In this document: piece by piece, positions 25,207-36,036 of the stretch
Layout of the letters: every line of letters begins with the position of its first letter
Position numbering within the stretch: position 1 is the first letter of the stretch
Origin: Osedax fenrisi
Lineage: Eukaryota; Annelida; Polychaeta; Sabellida; Siboglinidae
Length of the DNA stretch: 64,000 nt
Assembly: GCA_964019155.1 (NCBI GenBank)
Contig: OZ025241.1
Span: forward strand, 61,626,198-61,690,197
Direction: 5' to 3'
Program-made: the position numbers and the translations under genes
The notes under the pieces: model-generated
The model's database searches: none
Told to the model about the DNA's origin: nothing
What the model saw: only the letters and a program-made list of their open reading frames with translations

Positions 25207-25374
25207 ACATTTTATACTTGTTAGCCAGTTAAAGTTTTTTTTAAATATACTAAAAATTAAATATAATTAGCTAAAATTTATAAAATAAGAGAAAAAGTAA
25301 AAAAGCCCAAAATAAGTTATTTTGGGCTTTTAAAAATTCTTATTTTGGGCTTTGGCCCAAAATAACTGGACCTG
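22934..25374. mobile_element. 2.4-kb hAT element nested in the outer hAT
   Basis: A perfect 8-bp target duplication GTCATGAG (22926-22933 and 25375-25382) flanks terminal inverted repeats that start caggcccagttattttgggc. Subterminal repeats of aagcccaaaataa follow at both ends. The 8-bp duplication and CAGG termini indicate the hAT superfamily. A fragment of the same subterminal repeat lies near 14708-14760. Confidence 0.85.
23389..23431 (-). pseudogene. Remnant of hAT transposase dimerisation region
   Basis: On the minus strand this short stretch reads INPGTSAVEEIFI before a stop. It resembles the conserved hAT C-terminal block (consensus with P-x-T-S-x-x-x-E-x-x-F). Flanking frames are broken. 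It supports a formerly autonomous element transcribed on the minus strand. Confidence 0.5.
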
Positions 25375-25626
25375 GTCATGAGCTAATTTATAAAAATATT
25401 TATATCGAATATATTATAGTTTATATTATTCATTTACGATTAAGTTTAAGTGTATTAAGTTTAATTATACAAAAATAAAATTGTTCATTGGGTCATGGTA
25501 TATTTTTAAATTAAAAGTTTTCAAAAAAATGGTCATGACGAAAAAAGTTTGGGAACCACTGCTAGATAGCATAACACCAGTATTATAACGACGTGTATTC
25601 TAGCGCTTATTCTAATGGCGGCCTCG

Positions 25627-25660
<34 letters not shown>

Positions 25661-25671
25661 ATATATATATT

Positions 25672-25985
25672 AACTGCCTGTGTGGCTCAGTGGCTAAGGC
25701 GTCAGACACACAAGCAGTAGGACACGGGTTCGACCCTAGTCCGGACCATTAATTAATTTTATAAAATGGGTCTTAAAATATTATTTAGAAGTGATCTTAT
25801 ATAATTGTGTATAAATAAATGATCGGCTCTCGTTAAAACCATGGATGCCTTAACATGAGAGCGGCTTCGAAGGGACATTAGAGCCATATATGGTTATAAG
25901 TGAAAACTTCATCTAAGTTCCTGGATGGGATGAAAGGACTCCACCAAATAAAATAACAATAACAATAACAATAACAATAACAATA
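25672..25985 (+). mobile_element. tRNA-derived SINE (family 1), full-length copy
   Basis: Near-identical to the copy at 5914, with intact A-box (tggctcagtggctaagg) and B-box (gggttcgacc) and a tail of five or more aataac units. It sits in a (TA)n tract immediately upstream of exon 5: the SINE tail ends about 20 bases before the splice acceptor. Confidence 0.9.
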
Positions 25986-26007
25986 TATATATCCATCTCG
26001 TTGTCAG

Positions 26008-26120
26008 TTAAGAAGACCACGATAGTACGACAGTTGACCTGCGACCAAGAGGTCAGCCTGCCCACGTGCAAGGAGGTCACCATCTTCGAGGCGTGTCCGG
26101 TCTGCAACCTCGGCGTACAG
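26008..26120 (+). CDS. Exon 5: CxxC repeat exon (A type)
   Basis: Acceptor ctcgttgtcag, phase 1 in (its two first bases complete the Val codon begun by exon 4), phase 0 out before GTTCTA (26121). A second in-phase donor GTTCAC lies 6 bases on, so the end could be 26126. Peptide: KKTTIVRQLTCDQEVSLPTC then KEVTIFEACPVCNLGVQ. It defines the A-type module: C, then a V-x-L-P-x-C strand, then C-x-x-C. The acceptor lies just after a SINE tail. Confidence 0.85.
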
Positions 26121-26296
26121 GTTCTAGTTCACCCTATAGGGTGATATATAGGGGCTATAGCCATCTAGATATGTGTTTAGAGGGGCGGTCAATGCGCGGG
26201 TGCGGCCAGTATGTACCTATAGGCATATACGCATTCGCCAATTCATATTTATATATATATATAAATATAAAAAATATATATATAAAATACCTTAGT

Positions 26297-26341
26297 ATGC
26301 ACAAAGATTTTCCAAAGGTTGCTTCGCAAAATCTTTGGTAT
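26297..26341. mobile_element. Minimal CCAAAGATTTT hairpin element
   Basis: A 45-bp palindromic unit, cacaaagattttccaaagg, a short loop, then caaaatctttggta, flanked on both sides by tatgca. It has the termini of the 4604-5107 MITE with virtually no interior, which suggests a solo or deleted derivative. Confidence 0.55.
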
Positions 26342-26348
26342 GCATATA

Positions 26349-26800
26349 CAGTCAACTCTCGGTAAGTCGGACTACGGATAAGTCGGAATTCTCGATAAGT
26401 CGGACACATTTATGTGGTTTGGTTGGATTTGTATCTAGTTCTAAGTTAAATTAATCGGATAAGTCGGATAAGTTGGATTGGATAAGTCGGACTTTTCTAT
26501 AAGTCGGACACATATTATTGTCATTTTTATGATTTTTATATTGGATAAGTCGGACTTTTTATAAATTGTCATAAAAGTTTACTTTAAATAATGAATATTA
26601 TAATTTTAGTAAGTAATATTATTGAATACAACATTTGATGTTGTTTATTGTTGCATATTTTCACATTTTGGTAACCATTTAACTCGCGCTGCGCATCTCA
26701 TGTCTTATTTGCATGTAATTCTGAATCTCGTTACGTCGGACATCTCGCTAAGTCGGACACTTTTCCCGGTCCCTTGCGAGTCCGACTTATCGGGAGTTGA

Positions 26801-26803
<3 letters not shown>
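26349..26803. mobile_element. pogo/Tigger-like MITE
   Basis: The TIR cagtcaactctcggtaagtc at the left is matched by cttatcgggagttgactg at the right, with TA on both sides: the terminal sequence and TA target typical of pogo/Tigger elements. The motif ataagtcggac is repeated about eight times inside, mostly in the left half. No transposase frame remains. Confidence 0.85.
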
Positions 26804-26853
<50 letters not shown>

Positions 26854-27086
26854 CATATGCATATCATTTATGATAATATAATACGAATAGTATCTATATT
26901 AATTAATATAATCTATATAAACTATAATATTGTGACACTGCATTGGGATAGCAGTGTTATGCTGGAGTATTAGTAATATTTTAAATAATGAATATATCTG
27001 TTATATATCATAATAAAAACTATATTCTAATTAATAAATATGGTTACAAAATATGTATAGAATATATATATATATATATATATATA

Positions 27087-27281
27087 TGTTATATGCGCTA
27101 CGCTTTTTTTATATATCTAATATAGATGTTTAAGTACTGACTGTATTTCTAGAAGTGACTTGTTGAATTTAGGATATGACTTTTATCAAATCATTCATGC
27201 ATATCAACAATGGAAACAGGAATGCATATGATACGCTACAGTGCACACACTTGTATAATACTAATAATATACCTTACAACA
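27087..27281 (-). repeat. 3' LTR of the Ty3/gypsy element
   Basis: 195 bp, starting TG and ending CA, differing from the 5' LTR by a single base (t against g near 27106). The internal sequence next to it on the coding strand is purine-rich (gtagtgggtgga), a plausible polypurine tract. Confidence 0.95.
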
Positions 27282-27448
27282 TCCACCCACTACCTAAGAA
27301 AAATAGTGACCACACTATTTGTTTATAAAAAACATTATATATATATTTTTTTTTTTTTTTTTTTTTTACAAAATTACTACCCATAATATATATGCCATTA
27401 CCTAAAAGTATAACCTACACAACCCTAAACTATAACTAAAACTAAACC

Positions 27449-30400
27449 TTAATCCTTGGTTACTCTTAAATTGATCCTATTTTCCACCCTACATGTCTGG
27501 CCAAATTTAATGTTATAGGCAGAAGTACCTTTAACTCTACCTTCAACTTCCCATTTTTCCTCACCCCAAATATTTTCTAATTTCCGTCTACCTAATTTAC
27601 GTTTTTTTATTCTAACTATAATCCCAGCCTCTAATTCGTCTTCTTTCTTTTTGTCATTTATTTTTTTTCTAGTTAATTCTATTCTATGTTTTACTTTACT
27701 GCCGATTTCTCCCATTTTCTGCTTCGTCTCCCATAACCAATCACTGTCCGTGCCTCTCCCATACCTCTCTAATCTTAAATCCACTGGTAATTTTTCTTCA
27801 CGTCCAAACATTAAAAAAAATGGAGAAAACCCTGTTGTCGCATGAGGCATAATATTATACGCATGAATCATTTTGGGTAAATGAATCGGCCATTTGGACT
27901 TTTCTTCCGTACACAAAACTCTTAATAAATTAATAATAGATCTATTCATGCGTTCGCATTATCCATTACCTTCTGGATGATAAGGACTAGTCCTACTTTG
28001 GTTAATATTAAATAACTTACATATTTCCCTAACTACTTCCGCTTGAAAATTACGTCCTTGGTCGGTATGTATTCTCTCCGGAGTCCCATAACAATAGATC
28101 CACTCATTCATTAATATCTTAGCTACCGTAATTGCTAACTGATTTCTAGTAGGAATAGCTCTAGTAAACTTAGTATATGAATCGGTCATTACTAATATAC
28201 TCTCTCTTCCATCTGAGGATTTATCAATATTAACGAAGTCTAGAAACACTAACTCCAATGGTCTAGTTGCACCTAAATATCCCATATCTATTTTAGGATT
28301 TCTACCCCCTCCCTTAGATACTTGACATATTTCGCACTTATCTATATACTCCTTAATATCTCTATATCTACCTACCCAGGTATACTTTAGACTGATTCTC
28401 GCTACCGTTCTATCTATACCCTGGTGACCATTGGCATCGTGTACCCCTTGTAAGATCTCCCTAATTAACTCACGTGGAACTACCAATACCTTATCACCAT
28501 TTTTCCTATTCTTATATAGAACTCCTTCTTCTATTATGTAGTTATCATTATTTATTGACCCACTTTCTAAATGTTTTATTATCTCTTTTAACCTATGCTC
28601 CTCCATTTGCATCTCCCTTATCTTCCCTTCCTCTATGCCTGCTATTATACTAATATCATTGATCTCTAGATCATCCTCATATAATCTTTTGAAATCATCC
28701 CCTTCTACCTCATTATTCTCCTCACATCTCCTAGATAACGCATCTGCTACTATATTTGTACTACCTGTTCTATATTTAAAACGTATTGGAAATGGCGCTA
28801 GTCTTGATACCCACCTCTGCTCTAAAGCTGTTAACTGTTTCTTATTTTCTATACACGCTACAGCGCTATTATCTGTAAATATTGTACACTGTTTAGCCCC
28901 CATTAAGTAATGTTTAAATTTATCAGTTACCGCCCATACTACGGCAAGAAACTCTAGTTTCTTAGCCGAGTAATTAGCTTGATTTTCTTCTCCTGCCTTT
29001 AATGATCTACTAGCATATGCAATTACCTTCCTCTCCCCATCTATCACCTGGCTAAGAACAGCACCTAAACCAATATGTGATGCATCTGTCTCTAATATGA
29101 ATGCTTCCTCGAATCTAGGTAATGCTAATATTGGTGCACTACTTAACTTATCTTTTATCTTCTGCATCGCTCTTTCACAGTCATCATCCCACTTAATATT
29201 TACCCGTCTACTCATTCTCTTACTTATACTACCTACCCCTGCCTCATATTTCGTTAATTTTAATAATGGATGTACAATCTTAGTATATCCTTCTATAAAC
29301 CTACGATAATATGATCCTACACCCAAGAATGACCTTAACTCCTTCAAGTTCTTTGGCCTTTTCCACTCTATTATCGTCTTAATCTTATCCGGTATCGTTC
29401 CTATCCCTTTATCTGATATCTTAAAGCCTAGAAAATGTATTTCATTTATAAATAATCTACATTTCCCTGTATTTAACTGAAATCCAGCTTCTTCCAACCT
29501 CATCATTACAACTTCAATATGTCCTAAATGTTCCTTCCATGTCTTAGAATAAACTAATATATCATCTAAATAACATACTACAAATTTATACATCTCTGAT
29601 CTAAATAAGTTTGATATTACTCTCTGAAATGTAGCTGGAGCATTGGTTAACCCAAATGGCATTCTAGTAAACTCGTAGAGTCCCCACGGGGAACTGAATG
29701 CTGTTTTAAATTGATCCTCTTTTACTATTTTTATCTGGTGATATGCTGACTTTAAATCGAAAGACGAAAATACTTTAGCTCCCCCTAGTGCCTCTAATGA
29801 ATCATCTATCCTAGGAATTGGATATGCATCCTTAATAGTCTTATTATTCAGCTGCCTATAGTCTACACATAATCTAATTTCTCCTGTACCCTTTTTTACT
29901 ACCACTAGTGGACTTGCATATTCACTATTGGACTTAACTATTACCCCTCCCATCTCCCACTTAACAATCTGATTCTTCACTGCCTCTACCTGGGAAGGTA
30001 TTATTCGTCTATAAGGTTGAGCGACCGGTATTTTGTCTATTGTTCTAATACTGTGTAATCCTACTTTAGCAGAAGCTAATCTATCATTATTTAAAAAAAA
30101 TATGTTTCTATATTTATAAGTTAATTTTTCTATGCTCTCCTTAAAATTTCTATTTTTACACCCTATATAAACTTTTACTATCTCCTCATTATTAATACTA
30201 ACACTACTTATTCCATTTGATACCCTACTTCTTATATGAATTCCCCTACTCACTCCAGTAATCGATATAACCCCATAAGTCTGTAAAATATTCATACCTA
30301 TTATAAACAATCCCTTAATATTAGTTACTATGAAACCTACCTTCTCACTCTTCTTACCCCATAATATAATATCCGTTATTACTTGTCCCCTATATTCTAA

Positions 30401-30673
30401 TTTAGTGCCATTTGCTGTTTTTAAATCAACTTTTGGGTTTACAGGTATTACTTTCAAGTCTAATGACCTTACCATCCCCTCTGATATCACTGAAACCTGA
30501 CTACCTGTATCTATTAAACATTCAACTACCATCCGATTTATTACTACCTTTTCCCTAGGACATCTTCCTATTAACCTATTATTATTACCTATTTCCCTTG
30601 TACCCCCCTTTATTTTCCAGGCATTCGCCCCTTTCCTAGTTGCCTGATCTACTGGAAAGGTTGGCGGTTTAAA
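27449..30673 (-). pseudogene. pol: pol polyprotein of the Ty3/gypsy element (one in-frame stop)
   Basis: Runs on the minus strand in the -1 frame relative to gag. Domains in order: aspartic protease with CLIDTGSQVS; reverse transcriptase with MPFGLTNAPATFQR and YLDDILVYS; RNase H with LETDASHIGLGA; integrase with an HHCC zinc site (HDANGHQG ... CEICQ) and D,D,E catalytic core (FLDFVNI, IHTDQG, HPEGNG then ER). A TAA at 27959-27961, three codons before ERMNR, separates the last 170 codons, which remain open to 27449. Without the stop the product would be about 1,070 residues. Everything else looks intact, so the element lost function recently or relies on readthrough. Confidence 0.92.
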
Positions 30674-31428
30674 TTCCTATTCCTACACCATCTACTAGTA
30701 TGATCTTCCCCTCCACATGTAAAACATCTAACTCTGTCTGTCCAGTTACCTCTTAATCTACCTTCCAACTCAGTATTCCTCCTCTCTAATATTTGTATAC
30801 GTTCCTCCAACCTACTACCATCATTCCCTCTATTAGTTACTTCACCTATTACTTTATTAGTTTCTATCTTATAGCATATACCACCCTCCTTCACATTACT
30901 CATAGATTCAAACTCCCTCGCCATTGAGCGTATTTCAGAAAAACTTTTTTTTTTCCCTGATATTAATAAATATCGCCGTAATTCGCAGTCAAATACATTT
31001 GTTTTGAATGAATCTGTCATTAGCCCCTCCCACCCATCTACATCCTCTTTCAAACTTAACCCTAATTTTAATATAGCATCTATACACATAGTAATATTCT
31101 CCCCTTCTCGTTGTTTCCTATCAACTAAATCATGTAACCTCTCACCCCGTGACCTCCTACTACTACATCTCTCCCTTAAACTATTAAATATATGCTCTTT
31201 ATTTAAAAGTTTATTGCCTAACATTGATAATTCTAATTTTGCACCACCTCTTATATGATATAAAATATACCCTGCCGCATCCTCACCCTTATGCCCCAAT
31301 AAATCTACACATTCCTCAGCTCTTGCAATCCACTCACCAGCATCTGTACCCTAATTAAAATAATCTAGTTTAACATATGCTAAATCTTTCTTAGCAGGTC
31401 TACCTACTGGCTTACTATATTCTCCCAT
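30649..31428 (-). pseudogene. gag: gag of the Ty3/gypsy element (one in-frame stop)
   Basis: The likely start is the ATG at 31426-31428 (MGEYSKPVGRPAKKDLAY). A TAG at 31351-31353 is codon 26; beyond it the frame is open to the TAG at 30649-30651. The body is the helical capsid region typical of Ty3 gag, and it ends with one CCHC zinc knuckle, CFTCGGEDHTSRWC, that would bind genomic RNA. A downstream ATG at 31299 could restart translation but would lack the first 43 residues. Confidence 0.85.
30667..30673 (-). promoter_or_regulatory. UUUAAAC slippery heptamer for -1 gag-pol frameshifting
   Basis: On the coding strand the gag frame reads AAT TTA AAC, which contains the heptamer T TTA AAC in the correct register for -1 slippage. 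It lies seven codons before the gag stop, and the -1 frame is open from there straight into protease. I did not fold the downstream sequence for a pseudoknot. Confidence 0.7.
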
Positions 31429-31623
31429 ATCTTCTATATCCCTCTTATAACTATGTTTAATTACGTAAATAAACTAAAAATATTATTTTAAAAATAATAT
31501 TTTATTATCTAAAATAATATTTTATTATACAAGTGTATGCAAAGTAACAATATCAATACACAAACCTGTTATCCTATGTTGTATTTCAATTTCTTCCTCT
31601 AGCCACTGGTCCTAGTCAGCACT

Positions 31624-31641
31624 GGATACCGCTGTCACCAA
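31624..31641 (-). promoter_or_regulatory. Primer-binding site of the Ty3/gypsy element
   Basis: On the minus strand, directly after the 5' LTR, the sequence reads TTGGTGACAGCGGTATCC. TGG at the LTR edge matches the CCA end of a tRNA primer. I cannot name the tRNA. Confidence 0.65.
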
Positions 31642-31836
31642 TGTTATATGCGCTACGCTTGTTTTATATATCTAATATAGATGTTTAAGTACTGACTGTA
31701 TTTCTAGAAGTGACTTGTTGAATTTAGGATATGACTTTTATCAAATCATTCATGCATATCAACAATGGAAACAGGAATGCATATGATACGCTACAGTGCA
31801 CACACTTGTATAATACTAATAATATACCTTACAACA
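31642..31836 (-). repeat. 5' LTR of the Ty3/gypsy element
   Basis: 195 bp, TG...CA, 194 of 195 positions identical to the other LTR by eye. It would carry the element's promoter. Confidence 0.95.
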
Positions 31837-31899
31837 TATATATATATAATATATTATTTATATTTGTATATTCAATAATTGTATTAGCTACCAATATAG

Positions 31900-32019
31900 A
31901 TAGGTAATATCACGTACAAAGTGCGGACAACCGTTAACTGCAGATCGGTCAGATACAAAGCCTTCGCTTCTGACAATACCTTCTTGAACATTGAATACGC
32001 TCCTTGCACTGATAATAAG
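31900..32019 (+). CDS. Exon 6: cysteine-rich repeat exon (B type)
   Basis: 40 codons, phase 0 at both ends: acceptor ctaccaatatag, donor GTGCAA (32020), the weakest donor in the gene. Peptide IGNITYKVRTTVNCRSVRYK, then FASDNTFLNIEYAPC. It defines the B-type module: one cysteine after a V-x-x-T-x-x-C strand, then an aliphatic L-x-I-x-x-x-P-C strand. An acceptor four bases downstream (tag before GTAAT) would start in phase 1 and not fit exon 5. It lies only 64 bp past the 5' LTR of the gypsy element. Confidence 0.8.
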
Positions 32020-32243
32020 GTGCAATGTAATACGTATAAATATATACGATAACATTATATATATAATGATGATGATGATATACGTATTATTTGGCATACA
32101 GTATAGTATTGTAGACCCCTTCGATCGTGCGGGAGAAAATAATAATAAGATGATAATAATACAATAATAATTTAATAATAATAATACGTTGAATATAACA
32201 CGAGACAAAATTAATACGTTGGATAATTTATAAGGTTAACATA

Positions 32244-32310
32244 TATACTAAGTTCCTGGATGGGATGAAAGGACTCCACCAAATAAAAATAAAAATAACA
32301 ATAACAATAT
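32244..32310 (+). mobile_element. SINE family 1, 3' end fragment
   Basis: Only the last 65 bp or so of the SINE is present: ctaagttcctggatgggatg, gaaaggactccacc and the aataacaataac tail. It sits 65 bp upstream of exon 7. Confidence 0.8.
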
Positions 32311-32374
32311 ATACATACATATATATACTGTGAAGAGAATTAGTTGACGTGCGACCTACGTACCACCACTACAG

Positions 32375-32518
32375 AACTGGTTCACTCGCGGAGGAGACAT
32401 GAAGATATACAACGACGATTGTAACTACGTGGGTAGGAACGTAACCTGTGACCAACACGTGATCATAGACAAGCCGTGTATTCCTTGCAAATACAACATT
32501 CATTACGAAAACAAAGAG
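32375..32518 (+). CDS. Exon 7: CxxC repeat exon (A type)
   Basis: 48 codons, phase 0/0, acceptor accaccactacag, donor GTTAGT (32519). Peptide NWFTRGGDMKIYNDDCNYVG, then RNVTCDQHVIIDKPCIPCKY and NIHYENKE. TCDQ-x-V followed by P-C-x-x-C closely mirrors exon 5 (TCDQEV ... CPVC), showing that the two are copies of one module. One sequon. Confidence 0.9.
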
Positions 32519-32738
32519 GTTAGTTAAAATACGTCCTCGACTTAGGAAAGTTCTTAAATACTAGAGATGGGTTCTAATGTAAATACCGTTTTTGATTTTT
32601 GTCCGTCGATTTTGCTATTCGTCGTTTTCTTCCGTATAACGAATTAAAGTGATGTTAAATAGATACCCTCTCTCATAAATATTTGTATCTGGCGATGTAT
32701 TCGTCGTCCGTCAAAAATAAGATAATTTTAATTTTAAT

Positions 32739-32749
32739 TTTGCATCCAT

Positions 32750-32813
<64 letters not shown>

Positions 32814-32824
32814 ATGGATGCAAT
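32739..32824. repeat. (TA)n tract enclosed in a perfect inverted repeat
   Basis: About 60 bp of TA (32752-32811) is bounded by tgcatccatcaa on the left and ttgatggatgca on the right. The whole could extrude as a cruciform. Confidence 0.85.
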
Positions 32825-33114
32825 TATAGTTACATCCGTTAATATCATATATTTGGCTGATGAAAATTACAGACGGCAATTTGACGGACAACAAATGAAA
32901 AACGGTATTGAAGTGAGGCCCCTATAAATGTTACAACTTTTCAATGAAACAATCTGTTACTATTTAATATTTTACCCTATCTGATATGTGTTTATTCGTA
33001 GCTACACGATCTTATACTTTTTTGAACATTTAGTTATACTACAATTATGTTTATTTACATCACTATTAAATACTATTAAAAGTTGCTGAATATATATTTG
33101 TAATCACATAATGT

Positions 33115-33232
33115 GCTGGATATCTCTTTAAGCTAATGAATGTTATACAGGAATACCTATAGAGGACATTAGAATCATTATGTTATAAGTAAATACGTTA
33201 AGTTAATGGATGTGATGAAAGATATCCACCAA
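33115..33232 (+). mobile_element. SINE family 1, diverged 3' fragment
   Basis: Recognisable blocks are agaggacattagaatcat, gttataagta and atggatgtgatgaaagatatccacc. It is more diverged from the full-length copies than the other fragments. Confidence 0.6.
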
Positions 33233-33414
33233 AATAAATATCATATATAAACATATATATATATATTTCCATTTTAACCGATATTTATGTTGTATAATAT
33301 GTATATCGTGACTCAATAAATAAATATTATACATATATGCATATATATATATATATATATATATATTAGATATGTTTATAATAATGAATAAATGGAATAT
33401 TATCACGTGGTCAG

Positions 33415-33540
33415 ATAATCATGAACACTCCGCATTGCTTCAACGCTACCAAACAAATGTCCGTAAAGAACATGAAGTTATTACTAGAATTCCAGCCTTG
33501 CGAAGGTCACCTTCACATTCCTAAAGGTCACCCTGTCAAG
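33415..33540 (+). CDS. Exon 8: cysteine-rich repeat exon (B type)
   Basis: 42 codons, phase 0/0, acceptor tatcacgtggtcag, donor GTTAGC (33541). Peptide IIMNTPHCFNATKQMSVKNM, then KLLLEFQPCEGHLHIPKGHPVK. The C ... L-L-L-E-F-x-P-C spacing matches exon 6. One sequon. Confidence 0.88.
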
Positions 33541-33925
33541 GTTAGCGATGTGTTTACGTGGGGTAATGGTGTATTGCACTAGAGGTAGTGGTTTATTGAC
33601 ACCTTATCAAACCAATGTGTTGATGCACCTACATGTAACGTGCTTAATACCTTTATTTGTCAATGTTTGACATTTTTAAATTCTCTTAATTCCTAATTTA
33701 TACATTTAAATTATAGTTAATGAGATAATAATTATATATATATATATCTTAAAATATTATAAAACCGTATACATTAATTAAGAAATAAGAGCATTTTTAA
33801 AAAGAAGCGTCCAACTCGTTACGAATGGTATGTGTTAAGCACGTACGGGTTCAACACATCGGTTGGCCGCGCCTCACATCGCGATGAAGTCACCATTAAT
33901 GAGCGTGTGTCGCACTCGCGTACAG

Positions 33926-34027
33926 GTAACCACATACAGATGCTACAAGTCGCACGCATTAGTGGTTCCCTCTTGCGGAGAGATATTACTCGTTCCTGAC
34001 TGTTTCTATTGCTCCGTCAATTTTACG
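33926..34027 (+). CDS. Exon 9: CxxC repeat exon (A type)
   Basis: 34 codons, phase 0/0, acceptor actcgcgtacag, donor GTTATC (34028). Peptide VTTYRCYKSHALVVPSCGEI, then LLVPDCFYCSVNFT, with the same C, V-x-x-P-x-C and C-x-x-C arrangement as exons 5 and 7. The frame is also open for about 40 codons upstream of the acceptor, so a longer exon cannot be excluded, but that part has no cysteine pattern beyond one residue. Confidence 0.85.
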
Positions 34028-34168
34028 GTTATCCTATAAGCTTAGTATATAATATTACTATTATAATTATGTTTATTAAATGTATATATATATATATGTA
34101 TGATAAATGTATTTATATATAATAATATATCTATACTTTTATATATTAGGGTTTAGTTATATATTTTA

Positions 34169-34222
<54 letters not shown>

Positions 34223-35041
34223 TATATATATATATATATATTATATATATATAATCGTTCGTATTAATTTCAGAGATTGATCATCAATAGTTTTTTTTGT
34301 AAAACGTTAAATGATATTATTTCGTTTTAGATAAATATAAAATATCTGATTACTTCATAAGTAACTTCATAGGTAACCTCATTTTATTAATACTATAGCC
34401 TATTAGTTTCTATATTTACTATAGTCTAAAGTCTATAGTCAATATTCTATATTATATAAGATATATCTTATCATCGGTGTGATCTAGTCTACCACAGAGA
34501 ATAATAAAACTAATATATCTATTTGACATACATCCATCAATCCGTAACACGCTAGGGTAATTAGTATATATCGATAAATATATATGTATCTAAATAAGAA
34601 TGTGCTAGTATATAAGTAAATATATACATTATATATATATATAAGTTAAATATATATATATATATATATATATAATAAGCTTATATATATATATATATAT
34701 ATATATATACGTTAAATATATTAGGCTGTATGTCTGATCTATTCGCTCTAAAATAAGCGCACGTGTTAACTATACGTATACGTTATATCGGCCGATATAA
34801 AGTGGTTCTAAGGTGTTATACAAGCACAACCAGTATACCTATGTATCCCTCATATTCGTAGAGCTAGAGAGCTCTGCGCTCGTATTTCTCTCTATAGAGA
34901 TATAGCTCTATAGCTCTATGCTCGTAGTGCTGATGTAAGCACTAGTCTAGTGTGCGACGCATTGATATTGTGACACGCGTGTCATATGTCACTTATTGAA
35001 ATACAAATGTATACAAACTTAAATAATATATATTATACTAG
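34028..35041. other. AT-rich intron with many (TA)n tracts
   Basis: Most of the stretch is TA-rich simple sequence (34178-34250, 34640-34710). At 34850-34915 short overlapping palindromes of tagagctctatag type occur. I see no coding sequence. Confidence 0.5.
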
Positions 35042-35982
35042 TAGGGGAAAGTCCCCTATTACCGACCCCTAAATGATTATTTGTAATAACTTATTCAATA
35101 TTAAATATAGTTATTTGAAATTTTGTAATTAGGGTAATATTATGGCAATGGATAATGTGGCTATTTTAAATTGTTGATATAATTATATTTACAAGAGTAA
35201 ACAGGGGGTCGGTAATAGGATACATGTACCTAATACCAACCCCCTTCTCCTATTACCGACCCCCTAAAATAATCGTGATATAAATAATTATAGTATTATA
35301 ATTTCCAATAAAAATAGTATATATACATGAATATAATTAGTTATAACATTCACGCAATTTATTTTATATTGAATTTATTTTTTAATAGTAATATTAAATT
35401 TACATTTAAACTTTATAGTAATTTTTTTCAAATAGTATATATTATTATTTAATATTTATTTATTAATCAGTATGTATATAATCAACTGGAATCATGAATC
35501 CTAAATCTATATTAATGATACGCAAACAACTTACGACATATTTTAAAGTAAAATACGGATCTATTTTGATTGGATATTATAAATCACATGGGGTCGGTAT
35601 TAGGGTAATTTAGGGGGTCGGTAATAGGAAAATTATATGGGTTGTTATAATTAAGATATATTGGTTAATAGTTATTCAAATTAAATTATAATAGTCATAA
35701 ACATTTTATTGATCTACAATATTTTGCTCTGTATTAAGTTTCTTTTAATTAATAAAGTATTTACAATGATTTAAAAAAAGTTATTATTCAAATATTTAAA
35801 AAGTAAAAATATAATATTACATTTAATCAAATAACAATTGTAGGATTAAATATTTTTTAAAACAAAATACTTATTCATATTTATCATTAAATTACTAACA
35901 GTTCGTGTATGTGTTATTTTTTGATATATCTTATAGTTACTGAAATACGAGAGGGGGTCAGTAATCGGGTACTTTCCTCTAT
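35042..35982. mobile_element. MITE of the GGGGAAAGT...TACCGACCCC family, copy 2
   Basis: The ends are taggggaaagtcccctattacc and the inverted gtaatcgggtactttcctcta. The interior aligns with 6845-7774 in the opposite orientation, including the central cluster of gggggtcggtaatagg motifs (35203-35266). An additional pair of motifs sits at 35594-35630. Confidence 0.8.
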
Positions 35983-36036
35983 ATACCAGCTGGTGTATAA
36001 ATTAATAGTATATGTATATGTTCTAACCACATTTAG

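Larger units (their letters stand above)
22853..25561. mobile_element. hAT-like MITE (outer element) split by a second hAT insertion
   Basis: The ends are cagtggttcccaac (22853) and its inverted form gttTgggaaccactg ending at 25561, the classical hAT-type terminus. Without the inserted inner element (22934-25374 plus one 8-bp duplication) the outer element is only about 260 bp. Its own flanking 8-mers (ctatagat, ctagatag) agree only partly, so it is probably old. Confidence 0.75.
27087..31836 (-). mobile_element. Ty3/gypsy LTR retrotransposon, nearly intact
   Basis: A complete element in antisense orientation in intron 5. It has two 195-bp LTRs, a primer-binding site, gag with a zinc knuckle, and pol with protease, reverse transcriptase, RNase H and integrase in the Ty3 order. 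Gag and pol are in different frames, linked by a slippery heptamer. Each of gag and pol carries one premature stop (31351-31353 and 27959-27961). It inserted into a (TA)n tract, so the target duplication is not readable. LTR identity indicates a recent insertion. Confidence 0.95.

Noticed and set aside
27651..31258. Plus-strand frames inside the gypsy element
   Set aside because: They are antisense shadows of gag and pol.
33800..33925. Upstream extension of exon 9
   Set aside because: The frame is open but the acceptor at 33924-33925 is good and the extension lacks the repeat's cysteine pattern; retained only as an alternative in the exon note.
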